From the NCBI GenBank assembly GCA_018608565.1, contig JABAZT010000019.1:38880-102879 (forward strand): a stretch of 64,000 nucleotides of DNA. Reading direction: 5' to 3'. Positions 10,435-22,100 of the stretch are shown in pieces. The translations under genes were made by a program, and so were the position numbers. This DNA comes from Candidatus Altimarinota bacterium. Its GTDB lineage: Bacteria > Patescibacteriota > Gracilibacteria > UBA4473. The number at the start of each line of letters is the position of its first letter. The stretch's first letter is position 1. Below the pieces are notes generated by a model, which saw only the letters and a list, made by a program, of their open reading frames with translations, was not told the DNA's origin and did no database searches.

Positions 10435-11808
10435 CTAACTCCCCATCATTTTCATCCCCTTAATCTCAAGCTCTGGAAGTTCTCCTGCAAATACATAACC
10501 TTTTTGTTTTTTAAGCAAAACCTGAACCTCTTTCCCTACATATGGTCGCCCAGCCTCAAACCAAATTTCGAAAAATTCACGACTTCGTCCTGTGTTTTTA
10601 TAGAGTCCATTTTCCATTATTTCTGATTTCTCGACCAACACTTCTACCTCTTTTCCTACATATTTTGAACGCTTTTTCCACGCAATTTCCCGGATCACAT
10701 CATCAAATCGAGCAAATCGTTCTCGCTGTCCTGGTCGTGGAATAAATTCTTTTTCCATTCGGGCGGCGGCGGTATGTTTTCGCGGTGAATAAATCGCTGT
10801 ATAGGAAAAGTCGAACTGTATCTCTCTTGCAAAATCACACAGTCGCTCAAACTGTTCCTCTGTCTCTCCCGGAAACCCAACAATAATATCTGTCGCAAGT
10901 GTTGTATCTGGCATGGCTTTTCTAATTTTCCCGATAATGTCGAAGTATTTCTCAATCTTATAGTTTCGGTTCATAGATCGGAGCATCTCATCACATCCGT
11001 GCTGCACTGGGAGATGAATATAGGGACAATGGGTCTTCATACTTGCCAAAGCATCAATCACATCGTCTGTGAAATCCTGCGGATGCGCAGACGTAAAACG
11101 AACTCTCGAGAGCCCTAGTTCGTGAAACTTATCAATTTCTAACAACAACCTTGCGAAACATTTCTCCCCCTCGGTTCCATCTCTATATGAATTTACGTTT
11201 TGCCCGAGCAAGGTGATTTCTTTGGCTCCTGCTTCTACATGTGCTTTGCACTCAGTAACCACATCTGCGAGTGGACGACTGATCTCTCTTCCTCTCGTAT
11301 AAGGCACGATACAAAAAGTGCAAAATTTATCACACCCCTGCATGATTGGGACATAGACTTGGGCTTTGTTCTGCGTCTTTGGATTGATCCGGAAATAGTT
11401 TTCGATACTTCCACTCCCAAAACTATCGGCAAAAACCTCAAAATCATGCTTTGGGAAATGTGGCTCCAGCATCTTGGGTACTCGGGCTGCATCCTCTATC
11501 CGGAAAACAAAGTCAATGGGATCAAGTTTGAGCAATTTATCTTTGGAGTTTGTCTCATCTCCTGTTTGACGAACCATACAACCGGTAACCGCGATCTTGG
11601 ACTGTGGATGATCCATTTTATACTGTCGCATGTATCCGACAGCTTTGTCTTCTGACTTTTGTCGGACAGAACAGGTGTTGACGACGAGCAGCTCGGCTTC
11701 TTCTTCTGAACCTTTTATAAATCCTGCATTTTCAAGCACACTTGCTACTCGCTCACTGTCTGAGTGGTTCATCTGACATCCGAAGGTTTTGAGATTGTAG
11801 ATTGGCAT
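10435..11808 (-). CDS. miaB: tRNA-2-methylthio-N6-dimethylallyladenosine synthase MiaB
   Basis: TFGCQMNHSDSERV; radical-SAM CDKFCTFCIVPYTRGRE; TRAM-like C-terminus. Confidence 0.94.
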   Translation of the reverse strand: MPIYNLKTFGCQMNHSDSERVASVLENAGFIKGSEEEAELLVVNTCSVRQKSEDKAVGYMRQYKMDHPQSKIAVTGCMVRQTGDETNSKDKLLKLDPIDFVFRIEDAARVPKMLEPHFPKHDFEVFADSFGSGSIENYFRINPKTQNKAQVYVPIMQGCDKFCTFCIVPYTRGREISRPLADVVTECKAHVEAGAKEITLLGQNVNSYRDGTEGEKCFARLLLEIDKFHELGLSRVRFTSAHPQDFTDDVIDALASMKTHCPYIHLPVQHGCDEMLRSMNRNYKIEKYFDIIGKIRKAMPDTTLATDIIVGFPGETEEQFERLCDFAREIQFDFSYTAIYSPRKHTAAARMEKEFIPRPGQRERFARFDDVIREIAWKKRSKYVGKEVEVLVEKSEIMENGLYKNTGRSREFFEIWFEAGRPYVGKEVQVLLKKQKGYVFAGELPELEIKGMKMMGS

Positions 11809-11955
11809 GTGATGGAGAATATTGCCCCCTCTTTTAGCAAAAGGGCTTGGTAAACTTAGATCTTTCTGTTCAATTTCTAATTGTATTCCTTATAAGGTTT
11901 TGAAGACTTTTCGCAAATTTGCTATATTCATTATATTCTTAAAATAAAAAACAAA

Positions 11956-12255
11956 ATGAATAAGAGTAAAATTAGCAAAAAATTTGAAAAAATGCGCCAG
12001 AGCCAGTCGACATATGGTCATAACAATCCTGAAGTATTAAAAGCCCAACAGGAGCTCAAAGGAGCTCTTGCAACCAAAGACACAAAAGATCGCATCAATT
12101 ATGCAGCCCTAAAAACAGCACAAATACTTTCTCTTTCAGGTATTGTCTCAGGAATTGGATACATGGTTTATAAAATAGTGCCACCGCTGATAGAATTCAT
12201 TGAAAAACGTGGCGAACTATTAGAAAAAATGGCTGATGGAGAATTAATGCCCTAA
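11956..12255 (+). CDS. small hypothetical protein with one TM segment
   Basis: 99-aa ORF with AT-rich promoter region upstream. Confidence 0.6.
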   Translation: MNKSKISKKFEKMRQSQSTYGHNNPEVLKAQQELKGALATKDTKDRINYAALKTAQILSLSGIVSGIGYMVYKIVPPLIEFIEKRGELLEKMADGELMP

Positions 12256-12270
12256 CTCCTTATGACTCTT

Positions 12271-12357
12271 TCATTGATGCGCCGCACACACCTCTAAAAC
12301 GATCAATACATCGTCTTTTGTTTCATAGAGAATTCGATAATCCAGTACTCTAACACG
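12271..12357 (-). pseudogene. C-terminal remnant of a RelE/ParE-type toxin
   Basis: Reverse strand encodes RVRVLDYRILYETKDDVLIVLEVCAAHQ*, resembling the RelE C-terminal YRVIYEI-DDxxVxVLxVxHR motif; stop codon immediately upstream in frame. Confidence 0.5.
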
Positions 12358-12364
12358 CTACAAC

Positions 12365-12733
12365 CTACCCTACATTTTCAAAGTGATCGATCTTGTATTT
12401 TTCGCCAGTCTTGAAGACGGTAATCGCATGAATCTCAACCACTGGCATTTCAGTCATTCGTTTTTCTACAAAAAAATATCGTGCCCCAGCCCGCATCATA
12501 TTTCGAATTTTATTTTTGGTGATTGAGTCTTCGGCTCGACCATAGGCATAGTTCGTTCGAGTTTTTACTTCTACGAGGACGTAGTATTTCTCCAATGGCT
12601 CATACATTATCAAATCAACCTCTCCTCCTTGGGCGTGATAGTTTTGGGCGACGGTTTCAAATCCTTTTCTCTCTAAATATATTTTTGCGGCCTCTTCTCC
12701 ACGTCGACCAAGTAATTGAAGTGGAGAAGGCAT
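12365..12733 (-). CDS. YraN/UPF0102 family nuclease-like protein
   Basis: LGRRGEEAAKIYLERKGFE...GGEVDLIM...YVLVEVKTRT. Confidence 0.9.
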   Translation of the reverse strand: MPSPLQLLGRRGEEAAKIYLERKGFETVAQNYHAQGGEVDLIMYEPLEKYYVLVEVKTRTNYAYGRAEDSITKNKIRNMMRAGARYFFVEKRMTEMPVVEIHAITVFKTGEKYKIDHFENVG

Positions 12734-12734
12734 T

Positions 12735-13112
12735 TTAGTTTTCCTTTACAACCTCTTCAACTATTTCACCAGAAAGCTCTTTCAATCGATCTCTCATTCC
12801 TTGCACATGCTCATTAAAAACTAGAAAATCCTCTACGGAAAGAGCTTTCTGACTGTGACTTAATTCCAGATATTCAAATAAATTATTTAATGCAGTTGTG
12901 ATTGAGGAAGGTACTTCTTTTTCTCTAAATGCCCCTGTATATCCCCAAGCCTCTGCTATCGAAGTCGATAACTCTAACGCCATTTGCCGTACTTGCTTTA
13001 GGCACTCATATTCAGCTTGAGACCCAACTTCCAAAATTCTTTTATACCCATATGTAACGATGTCATGCGAAAACTGCCAAAGTTTAGACTCGGTATAAAT
13101 TTGTGGAGGCAT
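12735..13112 (-). CDS. four-helix-bundle protein (S23/IVS-encoded protein family)
   Basis: LWQFSHDIVTYGYKRIL...KQVRQMALELSTSIAEAWG...; family pattern. Confidence 0.7.
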   Translation of the reverse strand: MPPQIYTESKLWQFSHDIVTYGYKRILEVGSQAEYECLKQVRQMALELSTSIAEAWGYTGAFREKEVPSSITTALNNLFEYLELSHSQKALSVEDFLVFNEHVQGMRDRLKELSGEIVEEVVKEN

Positions 13113-13183
13113 TTTGTATTTATTTATTTCTTTGATTCTCCTCTAAATCGCCTCTAAATTGGAGCTACAAACTTCATCAAATC

Positions 13184-14563
13184 TTAAGTCTCGCTATTTT
13201 CTACTAATATCTTCTCCGCATCTTCAAAAAGTTTTTCTAGATTTCCTGCCTCAGATAAAATTTCATAATCATATATATGTGACTGTGCGAGTTCTTTTTT
13301 CATAGATTCCATTCGTTTTTCGAGTTCGCCCTCGGTGATTGGAGCTCGTGCCTTAATTCGTCGAATCAACTCATCCTGCCCCTCTGCTGGCTTTAGAAAA
13401 ATAGATGTAAAATACTCTCTCGGAAGCCGCTCTCTTGCTTGAACAAATCCCTGCACATCAAATTCCCGAATCACAATCTTTCCAGCTTTTACCGAATCTA
13501 TTAATTTATTTTTGAGTGTTCCATAATAATTCCCCCCATGAACTTGCGCGTATTCGAGAAAATCCCCCGCCTCAATCTTGGCTTCAAATTCCTCTTTGGA
13601 AATAAAGTAATACGTCTCTCCGTCGACCTCTCCTGGTCGTGGATCACGAGTCGTACAACTGGGGGGAAACTCAAACTCCAAATGTTTTTTTCTTAGATAA
13701 TCAATAAGTGTCCCCTTGCCGACCCCACTAGGTCCCGAAAAGAAAAATATTTTTCCCTGCTTTGTATTGTTATTATTCATGTTAGCTTCAAATATTTTAG
13801 GATTTCGTCGTCCCTTCCATTTCCAATAGTACTTTCTTAGTGATGATAAGTGAATCCAAAAGGTTCGCTTGAACCACATCTTGAAAAAACTCGCATCAGA
13901 AAGTCTTTGCGCCCCATGTTGCACCTTCACCGCACCATCAAGAAACACACCTTTTTTTTCTCGCCAAGAACGTCGACACAGATCTGTATCTTCGAAAAAG
14001 AGAAAAAATCGGTCATCAAATCCTGACAGTTTTTCATACAACTCTCGCTTCATACACATAAAACTCCCCTGTATCCATGGAACTGGAGTCAGACGGTCTG
14101 AGTGAAGGGTTAGGAAGGTTTGTTTTCGAAGGAACCGCCGAGTGAAAAGCTGCCAAAGTGTTGGGAACTCTCTCGCATTTGTCTGAAACTCTCCATCAGG
14201 CCCCACCATCTTAGGACAAATAATTCCTATATTTTTGTTTTCTGTGTGTTGTGCAAGAGATTCTAACACTGGTTCGAGAAACTCTATATCTGGATTGAGC
14301 ATCACCACGAACTCCCCTTTTGCAAATCGCGCCCCTTCATTGGTCGCCCGTCCCATTCCGAGATTTTCCTGTAGCTGAATACAATGAATACACTCATTTT
14401 CTTGCTCAAGTGCTTGAAGCCGATCCACGTCTCCTGATACCGAGTTATTATCTACAATGATCCACTCAAAATCTGTTTCAAATTGCTCCAGGCTTTTCCA
14501 TAACGCTTGGATTTTCTCTGCACAGTTGTAGTTAACGGTTATAAGTGAATATTTTACTCCCAT
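13184..14563 (-). CDS. gmk: fused GT2-family glycosyltransferase and guanylate kinase in one continuous frame
   Basis: N-term YSLITVNYNCAEKI...IIVDNNS...MLNPDIEF (GT2); C-term FFFSGPSGVGKGTLIDYLRKK...SCTTRDPRPGEVDGETYYFIS (Gmk). Internal Met at 13780 could be a separate gmk start. Confidence 0.9.
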   Translation of the reverse strand: MGVKYSLITVNYNCAEKIQALWKSLEQFETDFEWIIVDNNSVSGDVDRLQALEQENECIHCIQLQENLGMGRATNEGARFAKGEFVVMLNPDIEFLEPVLESLAQHTENKNIGIICPKMVGPDGEFQTNAREFPTLWQLFTRRFLRKQTFLTLHSDRLTPVPWIQGSFMCMKRELYEKLSGFDDRFFLFFEDTDLCRRSWREKKGVFLDGAVKVQHGAQRLSDASFFKMWFKRTFWIHLSSLRKYYWKWKGRRNPKIFEANMNNNNTKQGKIFFFSGPSGVGKGTLIDYLRKKHLEFEFPPSCTTRDPRPGEVDGETYYFISKEEFEAKIEAGDFLEYAQVHGGNYYGTLKNKLIDSVKAGKIVIREFDVQGFVQARERLPREYFTSIFLKPAEGQDELIRRIKARAPITEGELEKRMESMKKELAQSHIYDYEILSEAGNLEKLFEDAEKILVENSET

Positions 14564-14671
14564 AAAAATTTGACAATGTTTGTATTACGTGTTTTAATAG
14601 AAATTATATCATTACACGTTTTCTTTCTAAAAATTTTAAGAGCGTTATACTCTTATCTCAGCATAAACAAT

Positions 14672-15607
14672 ATGACAAATTTCAAAATATTTTCTGGTTC
14701 TTCTCATCCCCAGCTTGCGAAATCAGTAGCTGCAGAATGCGGAATACATCTTTCGCCTAGTACTTCTAAGCGATTTAGCTGTGGAGAAATATATACCAAA
14801 TATGACGAAACGGTTCGTGGAAAAGAAATTTTCATTATCCAAACCTGTCGGACCTATCATACCAATGATGATTTGATGGAGATGCTCTTCATGATTGATG
14901 CGGCACGTCAGAGTTTTGCGAGTAAAATTCACGTAGTTATTCCATATTTCGGATACTCTCGTCAGGATAAAATCCATGATCCTCGTGAAGGAATTTCTGC
15001 CAAACTCATCGCACGACTAATAGAAACTTCTGGAGCTGATCATATTATTTCGATGCATTTACATTCGGATCAGACGCAGGGATTTTTTGATCATCCTCTG
15101 GACAACATCAATCCTCGACGACTTATGACCGAATATTTTAAATCAAAAAATATAGAAAATCCGGTTGTCGTTTCTCCTGATGCAGGAGGTGCCAAAATTG
15201 CTCAAAAATTTGCAAATGACATAGGGGCTCCTCTCGCCGTAATGCACAAACATCGTCCGGCTCATAACGAATCAGCTATTACCCACGTAATCGGAAAAGT
15301 AGATGGAAAAACGCCAATTATTGTCGATGATATGATCGACACCGCTGGATCTGTCTGTGCCGCCAAACAAGCCCTGCTCGACTGTGGTTGTAACCCTGAC
15401 ATATATCTGACGGCTACGCACCCGATATTCTCTGGACCAGCTCGAGAACGACTCTCTGAGGCCAATTTTGCTGAGATTGTTTGTACCGACACGCTCCCTG
15501 TGGAAGAACCACCTAATAACTATACCGCACTCTCAGTCGCACCACTCCTGGCCGATGTGATCAAAGGAATAGCGGAACAACGAAGTATTTCGAAGTTGCA
15601 TATATAA
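14672..15607 (+). CDS. prs: ribose-phosphate pyrophosphokinase
   Basis: MTNFKIFSGSSHPQLAKSVA...PYFGYSRQDKI...IIVDDMIDTAGSV; start reassigned from 14570. Confidence 0.95.
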   Translation: MTNFKIFSGSSHPQLAKSVAAECGIHLSPSTSKRFSCGEIYTKYDETVRGKEIFIIQTCRTYHTNDDLMEMLFMIDAARQSFASKIHVVIPYFGYSRQDKIHDPREGISAKLIARLIETSGADHIISMHLHSDQTQGFFDHPLDNINPRRLMTEYFKSKNIENPVVVSPDAGGAKIAQKFANDIGAPLAVMHKHRPAHNESAITHVIGKVDGKTPIIVDDMIDTAGSVCAAKQALLDCGCNPDIYLTATHPIFSGPARERLSEANFAEIVCTDTLPVEEPPNNYTALSVAPLLADVIKGIAEQRSISKLHI

Positions 15608-15737
15608 GACGTACCTTTTCTAGTTAGCTTTGGAACCACTTGTCTTTATATTTAAAAAACGATCCTCCCCCTGTTTTGTAAGATCATAGTCTTACTGAAT
15701 TTATTTCGTTTCATTTTTTTATTTGCATGAAATGTGT

Positions 15738-15760
15738 GAAGCAGGGTTACACCCTGCTTC
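15738..15760. repeat. perfect 10-bp inverted repeat (GAAGCAGGGT-tac-ACCCTGCTTC)
   Basis: Direct reading; no adjacent T-tract in either direction. Confidence 0.85.
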
Positions 15761-15770
15761 GGGTGAGAAA

Positions 15771-16118
15771 TTATGGCTGATGAATTAATGCTTCAATGAC
15801 AATATTTTCTTCGTTGAACTTAACTTCCATATAAAGCTCATTAAATTCTTTATATTTGATTAGATAATATACAATAATATCATCTCTTTTTCTTGAGGGC
15901 TCTCCAATTGCCTTTATAATTTCTTGCCTACTTAATCCTATTAATTTATCATTTTCTTCTAAATAAATTACATATTCAAGTTTTATTTTTTGATTACATA
16001 TTTCTGAAATGTGATAGTAATTATTGCGAAAATCATAATTTTTCGAATCACATTTCTTTAATCTCAGAGAAATCACTAAGATTACAATTAAGAATAGAAC
16101 TAAAATTACCTTTTTCAT
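15771..16118 (-). CDS. small membrane-anchored protein, candidate immunity/BamE(SmpA)-like
   Basis: N-term MKKVILVLFLIVILVISL; GLSRQEIIKAIGEPSRKRDDIIVYYL pattern; start overlaps stop of upstream giant ORF by 4 nt. Confidence 0.55.
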   Translation of the reverse strand: MKKVILVLFLIVILVISLRLKKCDSKNYDFRNNYYHISEICNQKIKLEYVIYLEENDKLIGLSRQEIIKAIGEPSRKRDDIIVYYLIKYKEFNELYMEVKFNEENIVIEALIHQP

Positions 16119-19100
16119 TTTGGTGAAATATTAGGAAAGCCATGTTCGCCAACTTCAACTTCTGAACTAAATTCTAGATTTCCTTTTTTATCAATTAAAA
16201 CAGTTGTCCCATTATTTATCTCATCCTTAATTTTTGTAATTAATTCTTTTTCGCTCAACTTAGAGTTCGTGAAGTGTAAATAGAATCCAACTTCATTGTT
16301 GTATAAATCCATCGCCTTTCTTGTTTGAGGATTCCCTGATATACCTTCGTGATGTGTTAATAATTTTCTAGTCCAATCTGTTCCAAATTTTTTACTTAAA
16401 GAGTATGAAAGGTATACATGCCTGAAGGCATCTCGATGACCATCTTGAGAGAAATCTCCTAAGTCTGAATCCCATTTTTCAGAAACAGGATATTCCTTGG
16501 TTGGAATGTTGCTTGCCCTGTTATAAATTAAACCTAAATTAAATTCTTCTTTAGAACTTAATGTATTGATCATGGTTATCTCATTATCAGTAATTGCTCT
16601 GGAATAATTGTCTCTTTTTATACCCCAAATTTCTGGTGTAAATACTTCCTTTTTTGAATTTTCAACCTTAAATTTACTTAATATCTTATCTAATTTTTCC
16701 TGTGACTGTTTTTCTTTAACAATCCCTATATCAACCCTAGCCCCATACTTCGGCTTCAATAAATCATCTAATCCTGTATCTACACTCAAATTTAGCAACT
16801 TCTCCTTTACTTCCGCCTCCTTACTCTCTGTCGTCACCGCTGCAAAAGTCGTACTCTCGACCTCAGGCTCTGGTTTAAGCTCCGTATACGTATTCCCTGT
16901 CGTTACATTACTCCATACCCCTGCTTCTTGCCGTTTGAGACTCTCCACTCTCCGCTGTTCTCGATAGTTATTGAGTATACTACTGATCATTGCTGTATCT
17001 AGGTCTTTCGCATACGCTGGTGTTTCACTTGGATTCCAATACGGATTATCTTTCGCAGACTCCTCTCTTGTTTGTGTTACTTGGATCGGAGCTATCGGAG
17101 TTGCAGATATTCTTCCGTATTTCTCATCTAACCGATCCTGACGACTGCCTCCCATACTACTTGGATTGAAGGTGCTTGGATTTTGGATGAAGTATCCATT
17201 TCGCAATCCATTGAGACTACTCACCCCTAGGCCCTCTAGCACTTCTCCTTTCACTTTTTGGGCTTGATTTTCCATCCTTGACCAGATAGCAGCACTTCCC
17301 TCTGCCGTCGCGTTATACCGATACTGTTTCTCATACGCTGACACCGTTCCCATGTACTGGGCCGTCAGTTTTTCTTTCGCAAGATTGTAGCTGTACTGGA
17401 TTGGCTTCTGGCTCATTATCTCCAATTCTAGCTTTCCATTCTCTTGTGCCAAACGTAATCCTTCTAGACTCCGCTCCAGTTGTGTCTCACCTCTTAGCGT
17501 CTCTGTCACGTCTTCTCCTGACTGATAACGTTCGAGCAACGCTGTTTCTTGGCTTACGATAGTTTGAGTGTCATTGTTCTCTGCTCGTTCTTCACTCGTC
17601 TGTGAGAGCCAGGTCTTCGCGGTGGTCAGTTGGGAGAGGACAGACGCTTTTTTCTCTTGCATCGTGTTGACTCGATCTTGCAGATTCTGTTTCCATTTTG
17701 TCTGCGCTGCGACCAACTGATTCAATCGGGTTTGGTTTTCTTTTTGTTGATACTCATGCACCAGCGGATGACTCTGATAATAACTCGGCCAGTCTTTGTA
17801 CAGCTGGAGCTTGTATTGAGCGACATTTTCATACAACCCCTTGAGCGTCTTCGTTACTTCTGGACTTACATTGGTTGAGTTGGCGTATGATCTGGCATAG
17901 TTACTGGCTTTTTGCTCCAAATGATCGAGAATTCCATTGTATCCCACCTGTCGTCTCTGTCTCCACATATCATGGATACTGACCGTGGTGACCTGAGGGT
18001 GACGCTTAAGCGTCATCGCTTTAAATTCTTCAAAACTATAGGAATTAGGTTTTCCCATTTCTTGTTTTAGTTTCTCCATCTCAGCATCAAATGGACTCCT
18101 TCCCTCTAGCGTTTCTTCTAGTTTTTCTGCTTCTGATTGATACTGATCGGCTATTCCTATCTGACTCTTGAGGGTCGTAAAATACGCACTCTGTGATCCC
18201 GCACTATCTAACTGTCGGAGAAACTGTGCCGCTCGTTTTTTCGCGGACACTCGTTCTCTAAGGGCTCCATATTCTTTTCTTGCGATTTCTGCGTATCTAT
18301 TTTTTTGAGATTGTATCGCTTCCTCATTCTTTTGTGACTGTTGAAGGATTATTTTTTTTCGCTCTAGGTCTTTTTGCTTAGATTCATACGCAGTTCTCGC
18401 CTCTTGCGCGTTTTGTTCATACCGTGACTGCGCTATCCCTCGGTAATACTCCCACTGCTGATACGTCCAAAACGATCGTATCGCCGATATATTAGGAAGC
18501 GTTCTCACGTACGCAGCATAACTGTTCCCATACTGTTTTGCACCAGAGTCTACCGCATTTACCTTGACCTGATATTCCGACTTGATTGATTTGAGCTGCG
18601 TTTCAATTTCTTTTTGCTCGGCGGCATAATCTCTCGTGATCTCATAGTCAGGGATGAGCGTTTTTAGATCCGACTCAAAATCTACTTGATCCATGCTATA
18701 AAACTCGGCTTTTGATTGTGTCTCCTGTTTTTCCTCATACGCCTGCGACTCCGCTTGGAGCTGTGATAGTTGTGACTTCCAGAGATCGAGCTGTCGCTTG
18801 TCTGCCTGCCAGACTTGTTCTCCCTGATATTTATAGTAACTCCGAGACTTTTTCCAGGTCCGAATTCTCGCCTCTGCATTCGGTATATCTTTTTCTAGCT
18901 GGGCGATTCGATCTTTTCGATCCTGCGCTCGTCCTACGTCGTTGATGTATTGTGCCAGATTCCCATAGAGTCCCTCTCCCTTCCCAAGTCCTAGACCAAC
19001 CCCCGTTCCCCCTGAACGAAGTTGTTCTATCTCTGATTCACTAAATCCATCTAATAGATCCACCAAGGCTCCATCAAATGACTTCTTTTTCTCTGATTTC

Positions 19101-22100
19101 TGGGTGGTTAGATTTTGCTTGAGCTTCGTAGAAAATTCTATTATTTTTTGAGCCAATCTTTTCTTTGTATCCTCGGCCGCTATCGCCTTATTCCTATATT
19201 CCCAGATATAATTTGAGTCTTCTGACTTCCCGATTTTGGCATCCTCTTTTACCTCCTGCATGTTTTGATTCCAGGTCTTTTTTGCCTGATGATACTGATT
19301 TAGCTTATTTTTATACTGTATCTCCTGGGCTTTTTTCTGATAGTAACTCGATCGATTCGTATATCTGCTCCAAAGCTCCGCGTATCGCCTCTGGTATTCG
19401 GCTTCGCCTATCTGACCTCGATATTGATTGAGGATATTCATTCCCGTTCTTCTCAATTGCTGTGCCGAGTACGTCACCGATCCTTGTCGATACCACGACG
19501 GCTGACTTGGCCACCATACGTTTTTATACTTTTCGTCCGCCATAGAGTGCGCCGTCCCAAAATCCTCCATCGCCTTGAGCGCTAGATCTATTTTTGCTTT
19601 ATAGCTATCGGCTGATTGCAATTTTTCGTTGAGATTTCGCTGAATTTTATTCAACGCATTGTCATTCTCTCGATATAATTCCTGATATTCTTTCACAACA
19701 CTGCTTTGGATCGGCTCAACTGGCTCAGAATTCTTTTTCCGATACTGATTCTCCGCTTCATCCACATGTTTTTGATTCCTCTGTGCGAGAGCCTCTTGTA
19801 CTTTATAAAAATACTGACTTCCCTGCCTCACTTCTCCTTTTTCATCATAGAGCTCCTCTTTTATAATCTCATCTAACTCTTTCTGACGACGTGAATCCCA
19901 AAACGCTTTTACTTTCTCCGCCAAGGCGACTTTTGCCGCCGCTAACTGCGATTGTATTTTTTCGGTGATGGTTTTATTTTCCGCTCTATAGACACTTAGT
20001 TCTTGCTCGTATGCTTCTTTTTCTGATTGGTACTTGGTATAGATTGATTCTAGTGATTTTTTTTGAGATTCTTGTTCTAGTTTTTTCGTTTTGAGTATTT
20101 CTAATGCCTGATCGACTGACGCTAGACTCTTCTGAGTTCTTGTTTGGTGCGATTTGTAGGTGTTTTGATACGATTTATATTGATTCAGCTGTGTCTGGAT
20201 AACGTTGTATCGAGCTTGATATATTTGTTTTTGATACGTAGCACTTCGTATACTCTGTTTTTGAGAGTACAGCTTATTTGAGATCTGGGCGAGATCATTG
20301 GCTGATTGATTATATACCGCTTGCGCTTGATTTCTTTCTGCTTCTTTTGGAGCGATTAATTCAAGATCCGTCACCATTCGATCTAGATTCATCGTCTTCC
20401 ACCGAGCCCCAAATCTAGACTGGTCCACACTTTTGAGATAGGCCTTTGCCGATTCTAGCTTTACTTCCGAAGCTTTTTTCAAGCCTTCAAACTGTTTTCT
20501 GATTCGATCAAAATACGCTATCGTTGAAGTATATCGTCCTGGATATTGCAGATCCAAGGCCGTATATTGCGCTACATAATCAGCATATACTTTTTCGGTT
20601 CTACCATAGCTTGTGATATGTGATTTTGTAGTATTGAGTTCACTGAGCTTATTTTTTAATTCTGTTAGATATTTTTGAGAGGGACTATCGGCTAACGCGA
20701 GTTTTCGTCTTATCTGCTGCGCTTGTATTTGCATGTTATTTGCAAGGACATTAAATCGATTCCACAGAGAACTATACATTGGATATCTATCTCTCGATCG
20801 TAAATAGGCTCTTTGTGTACTTTCATAACTAAACAACGATCTATTTAGTTGCTGTATCTGATATCGATTTACTATTTGCTGGTTTACCTGATTCCATCCA
20901 CTATTCCACTGTGATTGATAATTCCTCGAAGCGGTGTTGTACTCATTACTTGCGTTTATATAGATTTGATAGCTTGATTGTCGGAGTGATGATTTTTCAT
21001 TGTATTGGGTTTGTAGTTGAGCCACTATTTTATCCCCATTCTTCTCTAGGTTCTCATATCGTTCATAGGCATTGATGACTCCTGCATTTTGGGCTCGATA
21101 GTTGTCATGCACGTTTTGATAATAATTTACCGTTGAGGTGTAGGATCGAAGCTGATTGGTATAGTTAGTTTTCTCTTGTTGCTTGGTTTGTATTGCGGGC
21201 TCAAGTTTTGGAATTGATAATTTCAAGGCTTCATATTGATCGATTTCTTCTGATCGCTCTGGAGCGGTAGGAGCCGTGATACTTGCGAGCTCACTCTCTA
21301 GCTTTGATTTATATTGTGATTCTAGTTTTACTTCTTCTGGAGTCAGAATATCTGAAACTTCCTGTGTTTGTCCTTTTACTTGCTCGACCTCTAGATACAT
21401 GTTGAATTGACTCCATTGAGGATTCGTATTGATCTTGGTTTTATCCTTCTCCTTATTGAGTACCTCATCATATTGCTCTCTTCGTCGCCAGAGCAAATAT
21501 AGACTCATGAGTGTCGCTCCCATTCCTGCCAATCCTTTTGCATTCGCAAACTTATTCCAATCATCGAGACTTGTCAGCGTCTTTCCATTTTTCAAAAAAG
21601 CGCGTGTATCATTTCCATGTTCACTTGAGGCGAATCCACCAGTTTCTAGACTCTTCTTAGTATCAACCTGTTCTTCCAACCATTGAGTGATCCCTTCTGG
21701 ATTACCCGAACGAAGAAGACTCAGGTCTGACTTTCTTCTCCCTCTCCACAGTCCATAGGCCGCTACGAGCACTGTCACACTAATTCCTAGTGTTTTGGCT
21801 ATTGACTCCCAGTCTTCCACCAGTGTTCCATTCTTGGTTTCCCCATAGTCTCCATCACTCACAAAATTGGTATCTAGAAAATTCATCAATCTACTATCTG
21901 TCTCTAGTAGTTTTGTTGCCGCACTCTCAATCTCCCCAAATTGGGCCTCGGTTGCCACTCCTGAAACCACCTCCTGTGTGAGTTGTCCACTGGGCGTTGG
22001 TACCGTAAAATCTGGTGCCGCCCAAATACTAGGAAATAGAGGCTGTAGCACTAGATATAAAAAGAGGAGCCAGTAGGTGTATCGATAGCTTTTTCTGTGT

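Noticed and set aside
18000-18020. GACGCTTAAGCGTC palindrome inside the giant gene as a regulatory site
   Set aside because: Lies within coding sequence; a single short palindrome is not unexpected.
18682-18879. Small ORFs antisense to the giant protein, ileS, purH and S-layer genes
   Set aside because: Overlap confident long genes; no recognisable motifs.
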